A stretch of DNA of 21,964 bases from Acidobacteriota bacterium (GTDB lineage: Bacteria; Acidobacteriota; Terriglobia; UBA7540): assembly GCA_003165615.1 (NCBI GenBank), contig PLWR01000297.1, positions 1 through 21,964 of the forward strand, read 5' to 3'. A model generated the notes under the pieces. It worked only from the letters and a program-made list of their open reading frames with translations. It was not told the origin of the DNA and did no database searches. Of the stretch, positions 7,308 through 16,094 are shown in pieces. How positions within the stretch are numbered: the first letter of the stretch is position 1; the number at the start of each line of letters is the position of its first letter. The translations under genes were made by a program, and so were the position numbers.

Positions 7308-8921
7308 ATGAGACTTCAATCAATGACCAGGACGATGCCCTCGAGGAGAAATATCAGCAGGAGCGGCTGGCGCAAAGTGTCGGTGGCCAGTCTCCTCGCC
7401 GTGCTGATGCTGGGTGCGGCAAGCTGCCAGAAATCCTCGACGGGCGGGGGGATTCTCAGTGAGGTCACCAAGAGTCTTTCGCAGCAGCCACCGGAGATTG
7501 ATGCCGGGAACGGTGTTTCCTTTGGCGCCGGGCACAGTTTCGCCCATGTCGTTCTTAAACCGGGGGTGAAGCTTATCGAGAAGGCAACGGTGGACGCCTC
7601 GATTCAGGGCATTGGCAGCGATGGGCACGGCGTGGTCTTCAAGAATGCCGCGCCCGAAATTCTAGCGCTGAAGGCGGGCGACGTCCTTATCGTTAAGAAT
7701 GCATTTGCCGCGAAAGTTCTAGCGGCGGAAACCGTCGGTGACCAGACCGTGCTGGTTACCGACCGCGTGGGACTGGCCGACGTGCTTCAGCAGGGCGAGA
7801 TCAATGTCGATACGCCGATCACCTTTCATCGATCAATTGCCGCGGACACACCGCGCGTTTCCCCCCGGCCCTTCAAGCTGATGGACCTGATCGAGACTCC
7901 CGTGTATGCGCAGAATGGCAGTGGGGTTCTGGCGCAAACGCCGTCGTCCCAAGTCACCAGTGCGGCCACCAGCCTGTTGACCTCCGGCTGGAACATTGAA
8001 AAATGGTCGGTCACACCGGCGGGCAACTCGGCAAACATTTCGGCGCGCATGACCAAGGACACCGACGGATTCAAGGCCGCGGTGGAAATGGATGGCTCGA
8101 TTTCGAATTTCCAGTTCACTTCGAACATCAAGTTCCCGTTCCAGGGCGCCGGAAATCAGATCGTCTCCGGCGTCAAACAGATGAGCGGAAAAATGCACTT
8201 TGTGTGGGAAATTGGCAAGGGCACGCCCGGAGTCTGGGCCGTGGAGGACAAGATTAAGCTGCCGGCCGGAATTACCATACCTCTGAGGCCGATTTTTGGA
8301 GGCGTGCCGCTGTCCCTCGATATCAGTTCGGCATTTTTGATTCACCCGGCGCTGACCGGGGGAAATGAATACTCCAAGGGCGGATTCACCATTGGTTGGG
8401 TGGGCAGCAACAGCCCGGGGGACAGCGGCACCGAGGGCCTGACTTTCCAGATCACCGACGACGCCAACGTCTCTCCCATTGCCCCCAATGGCATGGTCAT
8501 CTCCTTCTGCGCTCCCCGCATTGAGCTGAAGTTGGGGCTGCTGGGCGCCTATGGAAGCTCCACAACCCTGAAGGTGGCGGCCGCCGCCATTGACGCAGCG
8601 ATCAGCGCTGTCGCGAACAAATATCTCCCTCCCGCCGTAGTAAGCGCGCTGAAGGCTTCGCCCCTCGGTAAGATGTCCGTCAGCAACACGCTGGCTTCCA
8701 GCGCGGATGTCTATGTCCAGGTCATCCACACCGAGGGCGTGACCCACTCCTCCAACATGACCCTGGCGCCGTGTACAAAAATCGAACTGAAGGTAACCGC
8801 CCAGGAAGGCGGAGACGCAAAACTCTTCGGCCTGACGGATAAAGCTACGACCACCAAAGATATTTTCGCCAAGACTTATACGGAGTGGAATCCCGGCAGC
8901 AAGTTTTGCAAGGGAATTTGA
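7308..8921 (+). CDS. Exported lipoprotein of unknown function
   Basis: I do not recognise this 537-residue protein. It starts with a basic n-region (RR, RK), a hydrophobic core (about 26-38) and a lipobox-like AASC with Cys40, so export and lipid attachment are likely, although Ala at -3 is less usual than Leu. Residues about 60-175 look like a beta-rich domain (ALKAGDVLIVKN, VLVTDRVGLADVLQQGEI). Residues about 225-385 are a second beta-rich region with many aromatic strands. Residues about 420-455 are Ala-rich and helical (VAAAAIDAAISAVANKYL). Two Cys (489 and 534) lie near the end. The ATG at 7308 is chosen because AGGAGGA stands five bases before it. A longer frame from 7092 would translate the inverted-repeat element and would bury the signal peptide. 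It converges on another unrecognised exported protein. No catalytic motif is visible. Confidence 0.8.
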   Translation: MRLQSMTRTMPSRRNISRSGWRKVSVASLLAVLMLGAASCQKSSTGGGILSEVTKSLSQQPPEIDAGNGVSFGAGHSFAHVVLKPGVKLIEKATVDASIQGIGSDGHGVVFKNAAPEILALKAGDVLIVKNAFAAKVLAAETVGDQTVLVTDRVGLADVLQQGEINVDTPITFHRSIAADTPRVSPRPFKLMDLIETPVYAQNGSGVLAQTPSSQVTSAATSLLTSGWNIEKWSVTPAGNSANISARMTKDTDGFKAAVEMDGSISNFQFTSNIKFPFQGAGNQIVSGVKQMSGKMHFVWEIGKGTPGVWAVEDKIKLPAGITIPLRPIFGGVPLSLDISSAFLIHPALTGGNEYSKGGFTIGWVGSNSPGDSGTEGLTFQITDDANVSPIAPNGMVISFCAPRIELKLGLLGAYGSSTTLKVAAAAIDAAISAVANKYLPPAVVSALKASPLGKMSVSNTLASSADVYVQVIHTEGVTHSSNMTLAPCTKIELKVTAQEGGDAKLFGLTDKATTTKDIFAKTYTEWNPGSKFCKGI

Positions 8922-9262
8922 GCGGGCCCCATTTGGATGCAAGCCGCGTAGCGGCGATGGAATGTGGCCCATGGCGAAAGGCATGGGAGAAGAAGTCCGA
9001 TAGGGAAGGACCCGGCAGGGGCGAAAGAAATGATCTGCCCCGACAAGCGACTCTGTCGCCCGCTGACGCGGGCTGAAGCATTCATTATGAGCGCGGTCCC
9101 ACGGCTGTCGCCGTGGGCCACATTCTTCCGGCCCTGGCGGGCCTGAATTGGTCCATGCTCTCGCCGTTTTCTGGCAGGCGGTTCGCGAACCACCCCTACG
9201 ATCCCCTGCGAAATTCATCGACCCCAACAAACAGGGGTCTCCCCCCCGCGAACTATCTCCGC
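8922..9262. repeat. Spacer made of palindromic modules between convergent genes
   Basis: No gene is visible. Successive short hairpins fill the stretch: gcccgc/gcgggc (9058-9073), cccacgg/ccgtggg (9098-9117), cgaca/tgtcg (9041-9058) and ggcggttcgcgaacc (9177-9191). The last is followed by acccctacgat and is shared, with one difference in 26 bases, with 13641-13666. The phrase aagccgcgtagcggcgatgg near 8941 looks like another such module. Their position between convergent genes means they may act as terminators for both, but none has a T-run. Confidence 0.6.
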
Positions 9263-10984
9263 TCAGCGCTTGCTGTTTTGGGAGAAGTCCTGGATGACTT
9301 TCTGGTTATCCAGCTTCTGCACAAACCAGACGTACCTATATTCCTGCCAGGGCTTCACTCCATTGCGGTGCGTGCCCGTGTCCTCCATGTAAGCAAAGAC
9401 GCTTCCGTCGGAGGCGGGAATGCTGGTTCCCATCTGCTGCGCCAGTTGGGTAACCTCCGCCGGCGGCTTTTGCGTTTTGGGACCGTTATTAATCCAGATA
9501 ACGCCCGCTTTGTTGCTGAAGGGGCTCCAGGCAGGGAAAGGCTTCTTATCGGTCTTGTAGTTCACCTGATACACCAGCGTCAGATCCGTGCTGCCGTCAA
9601 AGACGTCGCCGGACTGCTTTAGGACCATCTTCGTCTCACCGTTATACATTCCCACGTTGCCTTCGATCTTGAACAACCGTTCTTCCGGTCCATGCTCAAG
9701 CCCTTTGTAGTTGAACTGCACCTGGGTGACCCCGGGAACCATGGGCACACCCATGGGCATGTTGGGGCCCACGGGCAGTGATTCAATGGCTGAGGCGCCC
9801 ACCTGTTTGGAGGCTTCACCGAGCGTCCCCGGCCCCACGGACGTGCACCCGCCACGTTTCTTCACCTCGTCTTCCTTCTTATCGTCCTCGCCCATCTTTT
9901 CCACCATGTCCTTGCCCATGGTCTTCAGCTGGTCCTTTCCGACGTTCATGAAGGCATTCATCGCCCACTGGTCCGCGTGGGCCAGGAAATGTTCCCATTG
10001 GTGCCCCATTTGCTTCACCGCCTCCTGATCCACTGTTTGCGCGGCCTGGTGCGCCGCATTCTCCTGGGCCAGGGCGGTCGCTTGACCTGCCAGCGAGCAA
10101 GCTTCCGAGAGCTCTTTGCTGAATTGCCAGAACTCGGGAAGCTTGGCCAGCACATTGATTCCCCAGTTCGTGTACTTAACTAAGTTGGCAACGCCGCAGA
10201 GATTCGGGTCGAGATCGTAGGCAATGACGCCGCCGCCTTGGATAACACCCTGGCTGTTCACTCCAATGGAGAAGAGCGTTGCATGCTTCACCGCCAGGCT
10301 CATCATATTGTTGCGGCGAAAACGCACTTCGTAGCTGGCTCCCCAGCCTTGCCAGAGGCCCGCTACCTTGGACATGACTCCCGGGTCAGGCAAGGCGCCG
10401 GGACCGGGATTCGGATTGGGGGCGGGGCCCGGACCAGGGCCCGTGCTAGTTCCTGTGCCCGTGCCCGTCCCAGTTCCTGTGCCCGGACCAGGGCCAGTTC
10501 CAGTTCCGGTTCCGGTGCCTGTGCCAGTACCTGTTCCCGTGCCGGGCCCCGGGCCGTCTCCTTTGCTGCCGCTTCCTGGGTTGGGAGCCGACCACGTGGA
10601 TGTTCCCTCTCCCTCGGAGAAAACTTTGAAGGGCAGGACCATGGTGATGCCGCTGAGCGTGTATGGCTTGTTGGTAACACTTATTCCGAGCTGCGGAAGC
10701 GAGACGCTGATAAGTCCGTTCGCAACCTTGAATGTGCCGCTGTCGATGAAGTTTTCACCCGGTTTGATGGCATTGAAAATTGCGGCGCCACCGCTGGTGA
10801 ACGTTAGGGTTACAAAGCTCCCTTTGCCGGCCTTGCCGCCATCAAAGTCGCTCACAAACGTATAAGGGCCGGAAGGCGTGGAAACCTGCGCGAGCCCGGG
10901 AGCAACTCCCCAGATTAAGCCGATTAAAAAGCAAAGCGCGCAATTGCGGATTCGAGCGATGAGGGAAGACGACGGATGAATCAC
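9263..10984 (-). CDS. Exported protein with a Gly-Thr/Gly-Pro repeat linker, function unknown
   Basis: I do not recognise this 573-residue protein. It has a signal peptide (about 10-32, ending GLAQ), an N-terminal beta-rich domain (about 38-130), a linker of alternating Gly with Thr, Pro, Ala or Asn (144-194), then a second domain that opens GLWQGWGASYEVRFRRNN (207-224). A helical stretch rich in Gln, Ala, Met and charged residues follows (about 275-385), then a beta-rich C-terminal domain (about 425-560). The start is GTG at 10984, chosen because AGGAGGTGA, a near-perfect Shine-Dalgarno, stands just before it. The linker joins two separately folded parts. A sigma-54-like site lies 40-56 bases upstream of the start. 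The neighbour on the other side of the palindromic spacer is an equally unrecognised lipoprotein, so the two could act together at the envelope; this is only a positional argument. Confidence 0.8.
   Translation of the reverse strand: MIHPSSSLIARIRNCALCFLIGLIWGVAPGLAQVSTPSGPYTFVSDFDGGKAGKGSFVTLTFTSGGAAIFNAIKPGENFIDSGTFKVANGLISVSLPQLGISVTNKPYTLSGITMVLPFKVFSEGEGTSTWSAPNPGSGSKGDGPGPGTGTGTGTGTGTGTGTGPGPGTGTGTGTGTGTSTGPGPGPAPNPNPGPGALPDPGVMSKVAGLWQGWGASYEVRFRRNNMMSLAVKHATLFSIGVNSQGVIQGGGVIAYDLDPNLCGVANLVKYTNWGINVLAKLPEFWQFSKELSEACSLAGQATALAQENAAHQAAQTVDQEAVKQMGHQWEHFLAHADQWAMNAFMNVGKDQLKTMGKDMVEKMGEDDKKEDEVKKRGGCTSVGPGTLGEASKQVGASAIESLPVGPNMPMGVPMVPGVTQVQFNYKGLEHGPEERLFKIEGNVGMYNGETKMVLKQSGDVFDGSTDLTLVYQVNYKTDKKPFPAWSPFSNKAGVIWINNGPKTQKPPAEVTQLAQQMGTSIPASDGSVFAYMEDTGTHRNGVKPWQEYRYVWFVQKLDNQKVIQDFSQNSKR
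10403..10555 (-). repeat. Codon-level repeat encoding the Gly-Thr/Gly-Pro linker
   Basis: The 51 codons are almost strictly Gly alternating with Thr or Pro, built on a six-base unit such as ggaaca or ggcacc with many synonymous changes. Two GT blocks are separated by GPGPG blocks. The six-base period suggests growth and shrinkage by slippage, so length may vary between strains. Confidence 0.85.
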
Positions 10985-11300
10985 AAGTCACCTCCTGCAG
11001 GACTATGAACGGCGTGACAAATCGGCAAGAAGAATACCAGTAATCGAAACCTGAAGACTTACAGGGCGAGGAACAGGCAAAGTATATTGCTACAAGTTTG
11101 GATTGGCAATCGGGTTTTGACGTAGCGGCGTGATGCGGCCCAGGCGATGTGGCGGCGGGTTTACCCCGCCCCCAACATCGTAGCGGCGAGTTTATCTCGC
11201 CATGGATCGTAGTGCCGACCTCAAGGTCGGCGCTACGTGGCATGGCGGGGTAGAGCCGCCCCTACTCGCCGCCTACTGCCGACTGCCCACTGTCTTCTGG
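10985..11300. repeat. Spacer with palindromic modules and a GGCAGT array
   Basis: No gene is visible. Modules in order: gcggcgggtttaccccgcc (11152-11170), identical to 21719-21737; ggcgagtttatctcgcc (about 11184-11200); a 13-base-arm hairpin gtagtgccgacct/aggtcggcgctac (11209-11236, one G-T pair); and ggcgg/ccgcc near 11244-11260. The end (about 11270-11310) reads on the minus strand as imperfect GGCAGT units like those at 17767-17801. The sigma-54-like site at 11024-11040 lies at the left end. Confidence 0.65.
11024..11040 (-). promoter_or_regulatory. Possible sigma-54 promoter of the Gly-Thr linker protein
   Basis: The minus strand reads CTGGTATTCTTCTTGCC. The GG and GC are ten bases apart and TTGC is intact at -12, but the CACG part of the -24 element is poor. 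The expected start near 11013 gives a leader of about 29 bases. It is weaker than the PEP-CTERM promoter, and I would not call it without that parallel. Confidence 0.3.
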
Positions 11301-13445
11301 TTACTGCCCACTTCTCTCCAGGATGGCGGCCCAGCCGCCGCCGGGGGCCAGGTGGATTTTGAGCGTGGTATTGCTGTCTACAACCTTCTTACTCACGCTG
11401 ACGCTGGTTGCGACCTTGTCCGCATCTTGACCATCGGCAAAAATCTTCGCCTGATATTTCCCCTGCCCCAAGAAGCTTAATGGTATTTCCAAATCGCGGG
11501 CGTCCCAGTTGGTGATGCTTCCGACGTACCACGCATCGCCGTGCTGCCGGGCGATGGTGACGTAGTTGGTCGGCTCTCCGTTCAGAACCTTCGTGTCGTC
11601 CCAAACGGTGGGCACCTTTTCGATGAATTCAAATTCCGGCACTCCCTCATAGGCCTCCGGGTAGTCCGCGAGCATGGCCAGGGGCATTTCGTAGACCACA
11701 TACAGCGCCAGTTGGTGAGCGCGTGTTCCCTGCGACGAGGGCTCAATCGTCCTGGGCTTGAACTGGTCACGCGTGGCATTGTGAAACGACCCCGGAGTGT
11801 AATCGAGCGGGCCCGCCAGCATGCGCGCAAAGGGGAGAGTTGCATCGTGCTCCGGCGTTTCGCCGTAGCCTGCCTTGTTTTGCTCCAAGCCGAAAACGCC
11901 TTCACGATTCAGCACGTTGGGATAGGTGCGACGCAGCCCCGTGGGTTTAAAGGCGCCGTGAAAATCCACCACCAGATGATGTTCGGCCGCCTTGCGCGCC
12001 ATCTCCTCGTACCAGTTCACCATCTCCTGATCGTCGCGGTCCATGAAGTCGATCTTCACTCCCGCCACGCCCCATTTCTCGTAAAGAGGGAACGCCACAT
12101 CAGCCTGCTCGCGCACCGCGGTCCACAACGCCCAAAGGAGAATCTTAACGTTCTTGCTGCGGGCATGCTGCATAAGTGCCGGCATATCGATTTCCGGAAT
12201 TGTTCGGGTGATATCGTTGAACGGGGACCAATTGCCATCGATCAGCATGTACTCGATGTGATGCTGGGCGGCGAAATCAATGTAATGCATCATGGTTGCC
12301 GTGTTCATGCCGGGCTCAAAATTCACGTTGCGCGCCAGTCGGCCCGACCACCAGTCCCACGCGGCCTTGCCCGGCTCGATCCATGACGTGTCCGCCAACA
12401 CGCTGGGACGGCTCAGATCGAGGATCAGGTAGTTCGATTCAATCAAACCGCCCGGCCGGGAATTGATCAGCAGCACGCGCCAGGGAGTTGCCTTGGGGGT
12501 TCTGCCCACCACGATGTCTTCTGATCCGGGGCCGAGCGCAATGTTGGATGACGGTGGCAGCAGTTGCTGACCTACGCCGGGGGGCGATAGGATGAGCTTC
12601 TGCCCCGCCAGGCGCGCATACTTTCCCAAATCGTGTTCCGCCACCACGATGTCAACGTAGCTCCCACTGGCGAAAAGGTCGTAGCTCGGCACCGGCGCGA
12701 GTCTGGATATCAGAGCGTTGGGTGCGCCCGCGACTCCGCCCACATACATTCCCGCGTAGTCGGTAAGATCGGCTTCCAGCAACGCCACCCAGGGGCCCTG
12801 CGGAATTTCCACCAGCAACGGCAATCCAATAATCGACTCGGGCTTGATCTGGTCCAATTTTATGTTGTCGAAATGGGACTCGTAAGCCGTCACGAAGCTG
12901 TTCAGGCGAAGGGCGTAGGCTGAGGCATCCTGGTTGAAATAAAACCCGGTGTTCTCCGCCGAAATCACGAAAGGATCAAGCCCTTCCTGCATCGGCAGGA
13001 AATAACGAAATGCCACGCCTTCGTTGTAAGCGCGGAAGATCACATCCACCCGTCGCGCGGGAGCATGACGTTCGCACAGCGAAACCGTGAGCTGATTGTA
13101 GTGGTCAGGCACCTTGCGTTTTGCGCCCAGGGGATTTTCCCAGGTGGATTCCTGCGATTGCAGGTCTGAACCCATAATGGCAAAGTCCTGGTCCAGGGCT
13201 TTGGCGTCTTTGAAATCGAGGCCCAGAGGCGAATCGCCCAAAACCTGCTGGCCCTTCAAGGAGACGCGGTAATAGGCCCGAACGCCCGGCAGGTAGGGCT
13301 GCGGGTTGGCCTTCAGTTCAAAGGCGACTGTGATGTTGCCATCGGGCGAGGTGACGGTAAGGGGCTGCGCCGCAAATCCCATCGTGGCCGCGCCCCACAT
13401 TCCGCTGAATGCAAAAATAATCGCGAAGCAAATTCTTTGAGGCAT
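11301..13445 (-). CDS. Exported GH97 glycoside hydrolase, retaining alpha-galactosidase type
   Basis: GH97 enzymes cleave alpha-glucosides by inversion or alpha-galactosides by retention. The 714-residue protein has a signal peptide (about 1-26), the N-terminal beta-sandwich of the family (about 28-300), a TIM barrel (about 320-600, opening TPWRVLLI) and a C-terminal beta domain (about 620-710). The motif GVKIDFMDRDDQ places Asp466 where retaining members have the nucleophile; inverting members have Gly there. Glu521 in REGVFGLE sits 55 residues further on, the same spacing as the acid/base Glu in the characterised retaining enzyme BtGH97b (D415 and E470, from memory). Alpha-galactosidase activity is therefore the best guess. 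The ATG at 13445 follows AGGAG at seven bases. It lies downstream of, and on the same strand as, the GH36-like gene, 264 bases away with hairpins between, so co-transcription is uncertain. Confidence 0.88.
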   Translation of the reverse strand: MPQRICFAIIFAFSGMWGAATMGFAAQPLTVTSPDGNITVAFELKANPQPYLPGVRAYYRVSLKGQQVLGDSPLGLDFKDAKALDQDFAIMGSDLQSQESTWENPLGAKRKVPDHYNQLTVSLCERHAPARRVDVIFRAYNEGVAFRYFLPMQEGLDPFVISAENTGFYFNQDASAYALRLNSFVTAYESHFDNIKLDQIKPESIIGLPLLVEIPQGPWVALLEADLTDYAGMYVGGVAGAPNALISRLAPVPSYDLFASGSYVDIVVAEHDLGKYARLAGQKLILSPPGVGQQLLPPSSNIALGPGSEDIVVGRTPKATPWRVLLINSRPGGLIESNYLILDLSRPSVLADTSWIEPGKAAWDWWSGRLARNVNFEPGMNTATMMHYIDFAAQHHIEYMLIDGNWSPFNDITRTIPEIDMPALMQHARSKNVKILLWALWTAVREQADVAFPLYEKWGVAGVKIDFMDRDDQEMVNWYEEMARKAAEHHLVVDFHGAFKPTGLRRTYPNVLNREGVFGLEQNKAGYGETPEHDATLPFARMLAGPLDYTPGSFHNATRDQFKPRTIEPSSQGTRAHQLALYVVYEMPLAMLADYPEAYEGVPEFEFIEKVPTVWDDTKVLNGEPTNYVTIARQHGDAWYVGSITNWDARDLEIPLSFLGQGKYQAKIFADGQDADKVATSVSVSKKVVDSNTTLKIHLAPGGGWAAILERSGQ

Positions 13446-13709
13446 TGCTAATCTCCTGTCCGCTCGTGGTAGCCAAGGTCCCCTCCTCGGATGAGGAGAG
13501 CGAGAGTTGAATGTACACCCCTCGCCCCCTTGAGGGAGAGGGTGTGCCCCTACAAATCCGGCGGTGATAGACCACCGTTACAGCTGTATTTCTTCACAGC
13601 TTGTGTCGTCGCTGGCGACAATCAAGCGCGTGTTCAAAAGGGCGGTTCGCGAACCGCCCCTACGATATTCCACACGTTTCGCGGGCTGGCCCGGAACGCA
13701 CACCGCTTG
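13446..13709. repeat. Spacer between GH36-like and GH97 genes with hairpins
   Basis: It contains ctcctc/gaggag (13483-13498), an imperfect hairpin around cacccctcgcccccttgagg (near 13514-13545), and the perfect 20-base palindrome gggcggttcgcgaaccgccc (13640-13659), which together with the following ctacgat is shared with 9177-9202. There is no gene. The palindrome stands about 50 bases past the GH36-like stop and may act as its terminator. Confidence 0.6.
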
Positions 13710-16094
13710 CTATTCAAATTTCAATGTCACTTCGGCAATTCCCGACTTGGGGCTCAGCAGCTTCGCGCGGACGATTTCGCCTTCAATAGAAGTTTGCACA
13801 TCCGCTCCCGTGGCGGCAGCTTCCTTCAATCGCCGGCCGGCCGCGTAGACCGTGAGCGTAGTGGGATAATTTTCCACCAACTGCACCTTGATCGTAAGTT
13901 GCTTTCGGGCCGCGTCCCATCGTTCATCCTTCAACTCAACACCGCCCATGGTAATGTGCCGGTCCGTTCCCACCAATTGCGGATGGTTCTCCGCCGGGCG
14001 CAGCGAAACCACCTGGCACTGGTGCGCGGTCAGGGAGACGGCATACTGCCCACTCACTTTGCCCAAAAACTTCTGGTTCCAAAAATCAAATAGCAGATAT
14101 TCCTTCGCCGGGTCCAGCCCAATCTTGCGGAAGTCCAGCACCATGTAGCGCGGTGGCAGCGGCGCCAGGTAAGCCGGCACCGGAATCAACTGGAGTCCTG
14201 GAGGCTTACTGGAGAGAGCCATGTAACGGCGATTCTCTTCGATGGATTTCTCCGCACTGGAAAAAATCTCGTACCGCGCCCCTGATCCCCTATTCACGCC
14301 GAGTAAGGCATCATTACGTTTCAAAAGTGAGCAGCTATCACAGCTCCCGACGGCGGGGTTTTCCTGCGTGTCGTAATCCCAATCAAAGAGCCCCACCACC
14401 GTCCATGTGCCGAACGGGCGGGCGAGGTGAAGCGCCCAGATGGGGCGGTCGGTAGAAAGCGGGTACAGGTCCGTCGGCGTCACATCGGCAACGGGAATGA
14501 CCTTGCGAATCATTTCCCGGCGATCGGCGGGCAGCGCGGCCATATCATCACCCAGCGCCAAAACCTGGCCCGTCAACCCCAGGATGGAAGTCCAGGTGCG
14601 CGCCTCATCCGCGCCCAGCGGCGGGCGCAGCAGCAGGTAGTCAGGGTCCGAATACCAGATAATGTTGTGGGTATAATAGCCGCGGCGTATGGCTTCCAGC
14701 GCCACACGGACACCTCGAAAAGAAAGCGGTTCGTCCCGCATCAGCACGTCCACTCCAAGCCGCCCCCCCTGCGAGATTCCCATGGCCTCCGTGGGAAAGC
14801 TGGGCCCGCAGGCGTTGAAAAACACTCCGGGCCGGGAATTCATCGCTTCACGGATTTCCCCCAGCGCCTCTCGAAAGGCCGTCTGCGCATCGACGGCGGG
14901 ATTGTATGCCTGGGCCCGATGCAGGGCGAAAAGGTCGCAGGCTTCGTTCAAGCCGTCCAGCTTGTAATATTCATACCCCCACTCGAGCGTTTGGCGCCGA
15001 TATACGTCGGCGAGATATTTCCTCACTTCCGGGTTGGACAAGTCCGCCAGATGGCTCGAGTAGGACGCCGCCACAGGGTTGCCATCTTCGTCATGCAGAA
15101 ACCAGCTCTGGTGGGCATTACAGAAATTCTCGTCATTATTGCCGAAGGCGCACAGCCACATGGTTGGCTTCAGGCCTCGCGCGCGCATCTGGTCAGCAAG
15201 CCACTTCATGCCGTGCGGAAATCCGGCGTTGGATTCCGTCCAGCTACCTCCAATATGGCCAGCTTGCCCGGTGCCGTCCTTTTGCCAGGTCCCGTCAACT
15301 CCGCAGTACTCAAGACCAAAGGGTTTGTAATCACGCGCCACGGCGTCGGCGTTGCGCAGGACATCCGCTTCCGTAACGTGCAGGAAGTAGTAGTACCAGG
15401 AACCCCAACTCACCGGCACCCTGACCCACTGCTTCTTATCCAAAGGTTTGTAATAGGGAAACCGGCTGGTATAAACCCGCGTAACGACCTGTAAAGCGCA
15501 AAACGGGGTGTTGGTCGCGGGGCCTTCCGCGGAAAAAGAGAATCCACCTTGACTTGGCGTTAAATGGATGGATCGCGCCATGATTTTGAGGGCTTGGTCG
15601 CGGAATCGGTCGTAGACGCTGTCGCTCAATCCGCTGGCTCCCGCGCCGCTTACCATTTGCATCACGTCGTCTTCAAGGTTGTCGAGCCGTGCCGGCAAAG
15701 GCTCAGAACCCGCGTGGATGGCGCCCTCCAGCACCACGCCCTCCAGCGCTTTGAGCCCACGCAGGGAGAGCAGAAGTCTCGATCCTTCAGCTTGCAATAC
15801 CAAGTCGAACGTTGTAGGACCGGCAACTTTCACCAGCGTCTCACCGGATTTAGTGCCCCGTACGAGAGTCAGCTTCGCGGCTCCGCGGTCAATGGCCAGG
15901 TGCTCACCGTTCGATGTCGTGCGAACCCGCATGACCGTCAACCAGGTCTGCCCCTCGTAGGAAAGGTCGATGTGGCAACCCTCAGACGAAAGCTTGGCGC
16001 TCCAGGATTCCTGGCCTGGCGCACCTTGCGCAAGCAGAGACCCTGCGCTGAAGAGCGCGAATGTCAGTAATAAATAAAAGCGAGGTCTTTTCAT
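13710..16094 (-). CDS. Exported GH36-like (clan GH-D) alpha-galactosidase
   Basis: Clan GH-D enzymes remove terminal alpha-galactose by a retaining mechanism in a TIM barrel. The 794-residue protein has a signal peptide (about 1-22), an N-terminal beta region, the barrel (about 225-560) and a C-terminal beta-sandwich (about 680-794). YYKLDG gives Asp380 as nucleophile. GRLGVDVLMRDEP gives Asp449 as likely acid/base, matching the family RxGxD pattern. Substrate-pocket features include GVDGTW near 265-270 and PTMWLCAF near 310-317. The start ATG at 16094 is preferred over the in-frame ATG at 16145, because it puts the signal peptide first and has GAGAGAG upstream. GH31-like or GH27-like members of the clan are the alternatives. 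It pairs with the GH97 gene downstream, so two different alpha-galactosidase types may serve one substrate. Exact specificity cannot be read from sequence. Confidence 0.82.
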   Translation of the reverse strand: MKRPRFYLLLTFALFSAGSLLAQGAPGQESWSAKLSSEGCHIDLSYEGQTWLTVMRVRTTSNGEHLAIDRGAAKLTLVRGTKSGETLVKVAGPTTFDLVLQAEGSRLLLSLRGLKALEGVVLEGAIHAGSEPLPARLDNLEDDVMQMVSGAGASGLSDSVYDRFRDQALKIMARSIHLTPSQGGFSFSAEGPATNTPFCALQVVTRVYTSRFPYYKPLDKKQWVRVPVSWGSWYYYFLHVTEADVLRNADAVARDYKPFGLEYCGVDGTWQKDGTGQAGHIGGSWTESNAGFPHGMKWLADQMRARGLKPTMWLCAFGNNDENFCNAHQSWFLHDEDGNPVAASYSSHLADLSNPEVRKYLADVYRRQTLEWGYEYYKLDGLNEACDLFALHRAQAYNPAVDAQTAFREALGEIREAMNSRPGVFFNACGPSFPTEAMGISQGGRLGVDVLMRDEPLSFRGVRVALEAIRRGYYTHNIIWYSDPDYLLLRPPLGADEARTWTSILGLTGQVLALGDDMAALPADRREMIRKVIPVADVTPTDLYPLSTDRPIWALHLARPFGTWTVVGLFDWDYDTQENPAVGSCDSCSLLKRNDALLGVNRGSGARYEIFSSAEKSIEENRRYMALSSKPPGLQLIPVPAYLAPLPPRYMVLDFRKIGLDPAKEYLLFDFWNQKFLGKVSGQYAVSLTAHQCQVVSLRPAENHPQLVGTDRHITMGGVELKDERWDAARKQLTIKVQLVENYPTTLTVYAAGRRLKEAAATGADVQTSIEGEIVRAKLLSPKSGIAEVTLKFE

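Noticed and set aside
7833..9230. Long minus-strand frame of 465 codons opposite the lipoprotein gene
   Set aside because: It is a high-GC antisense shadow with no recognisable sequence. The plus-strand gene has a signal peptide and a strong ribosome-binding site.
10368..10865. Plus-strand frame with a Val-Pro repeat
   Set aside because: It is the reverse reading of the Gly-Thr/Gly-Pro linker codons, with no start signals.
14427..15494. Plus-strand frame of 355 codons opposite the GH36-like gene
   Set aside because: The minus strand carries the catalytic KLDG and RLGVD motifs; the plus frame has no known pattern.
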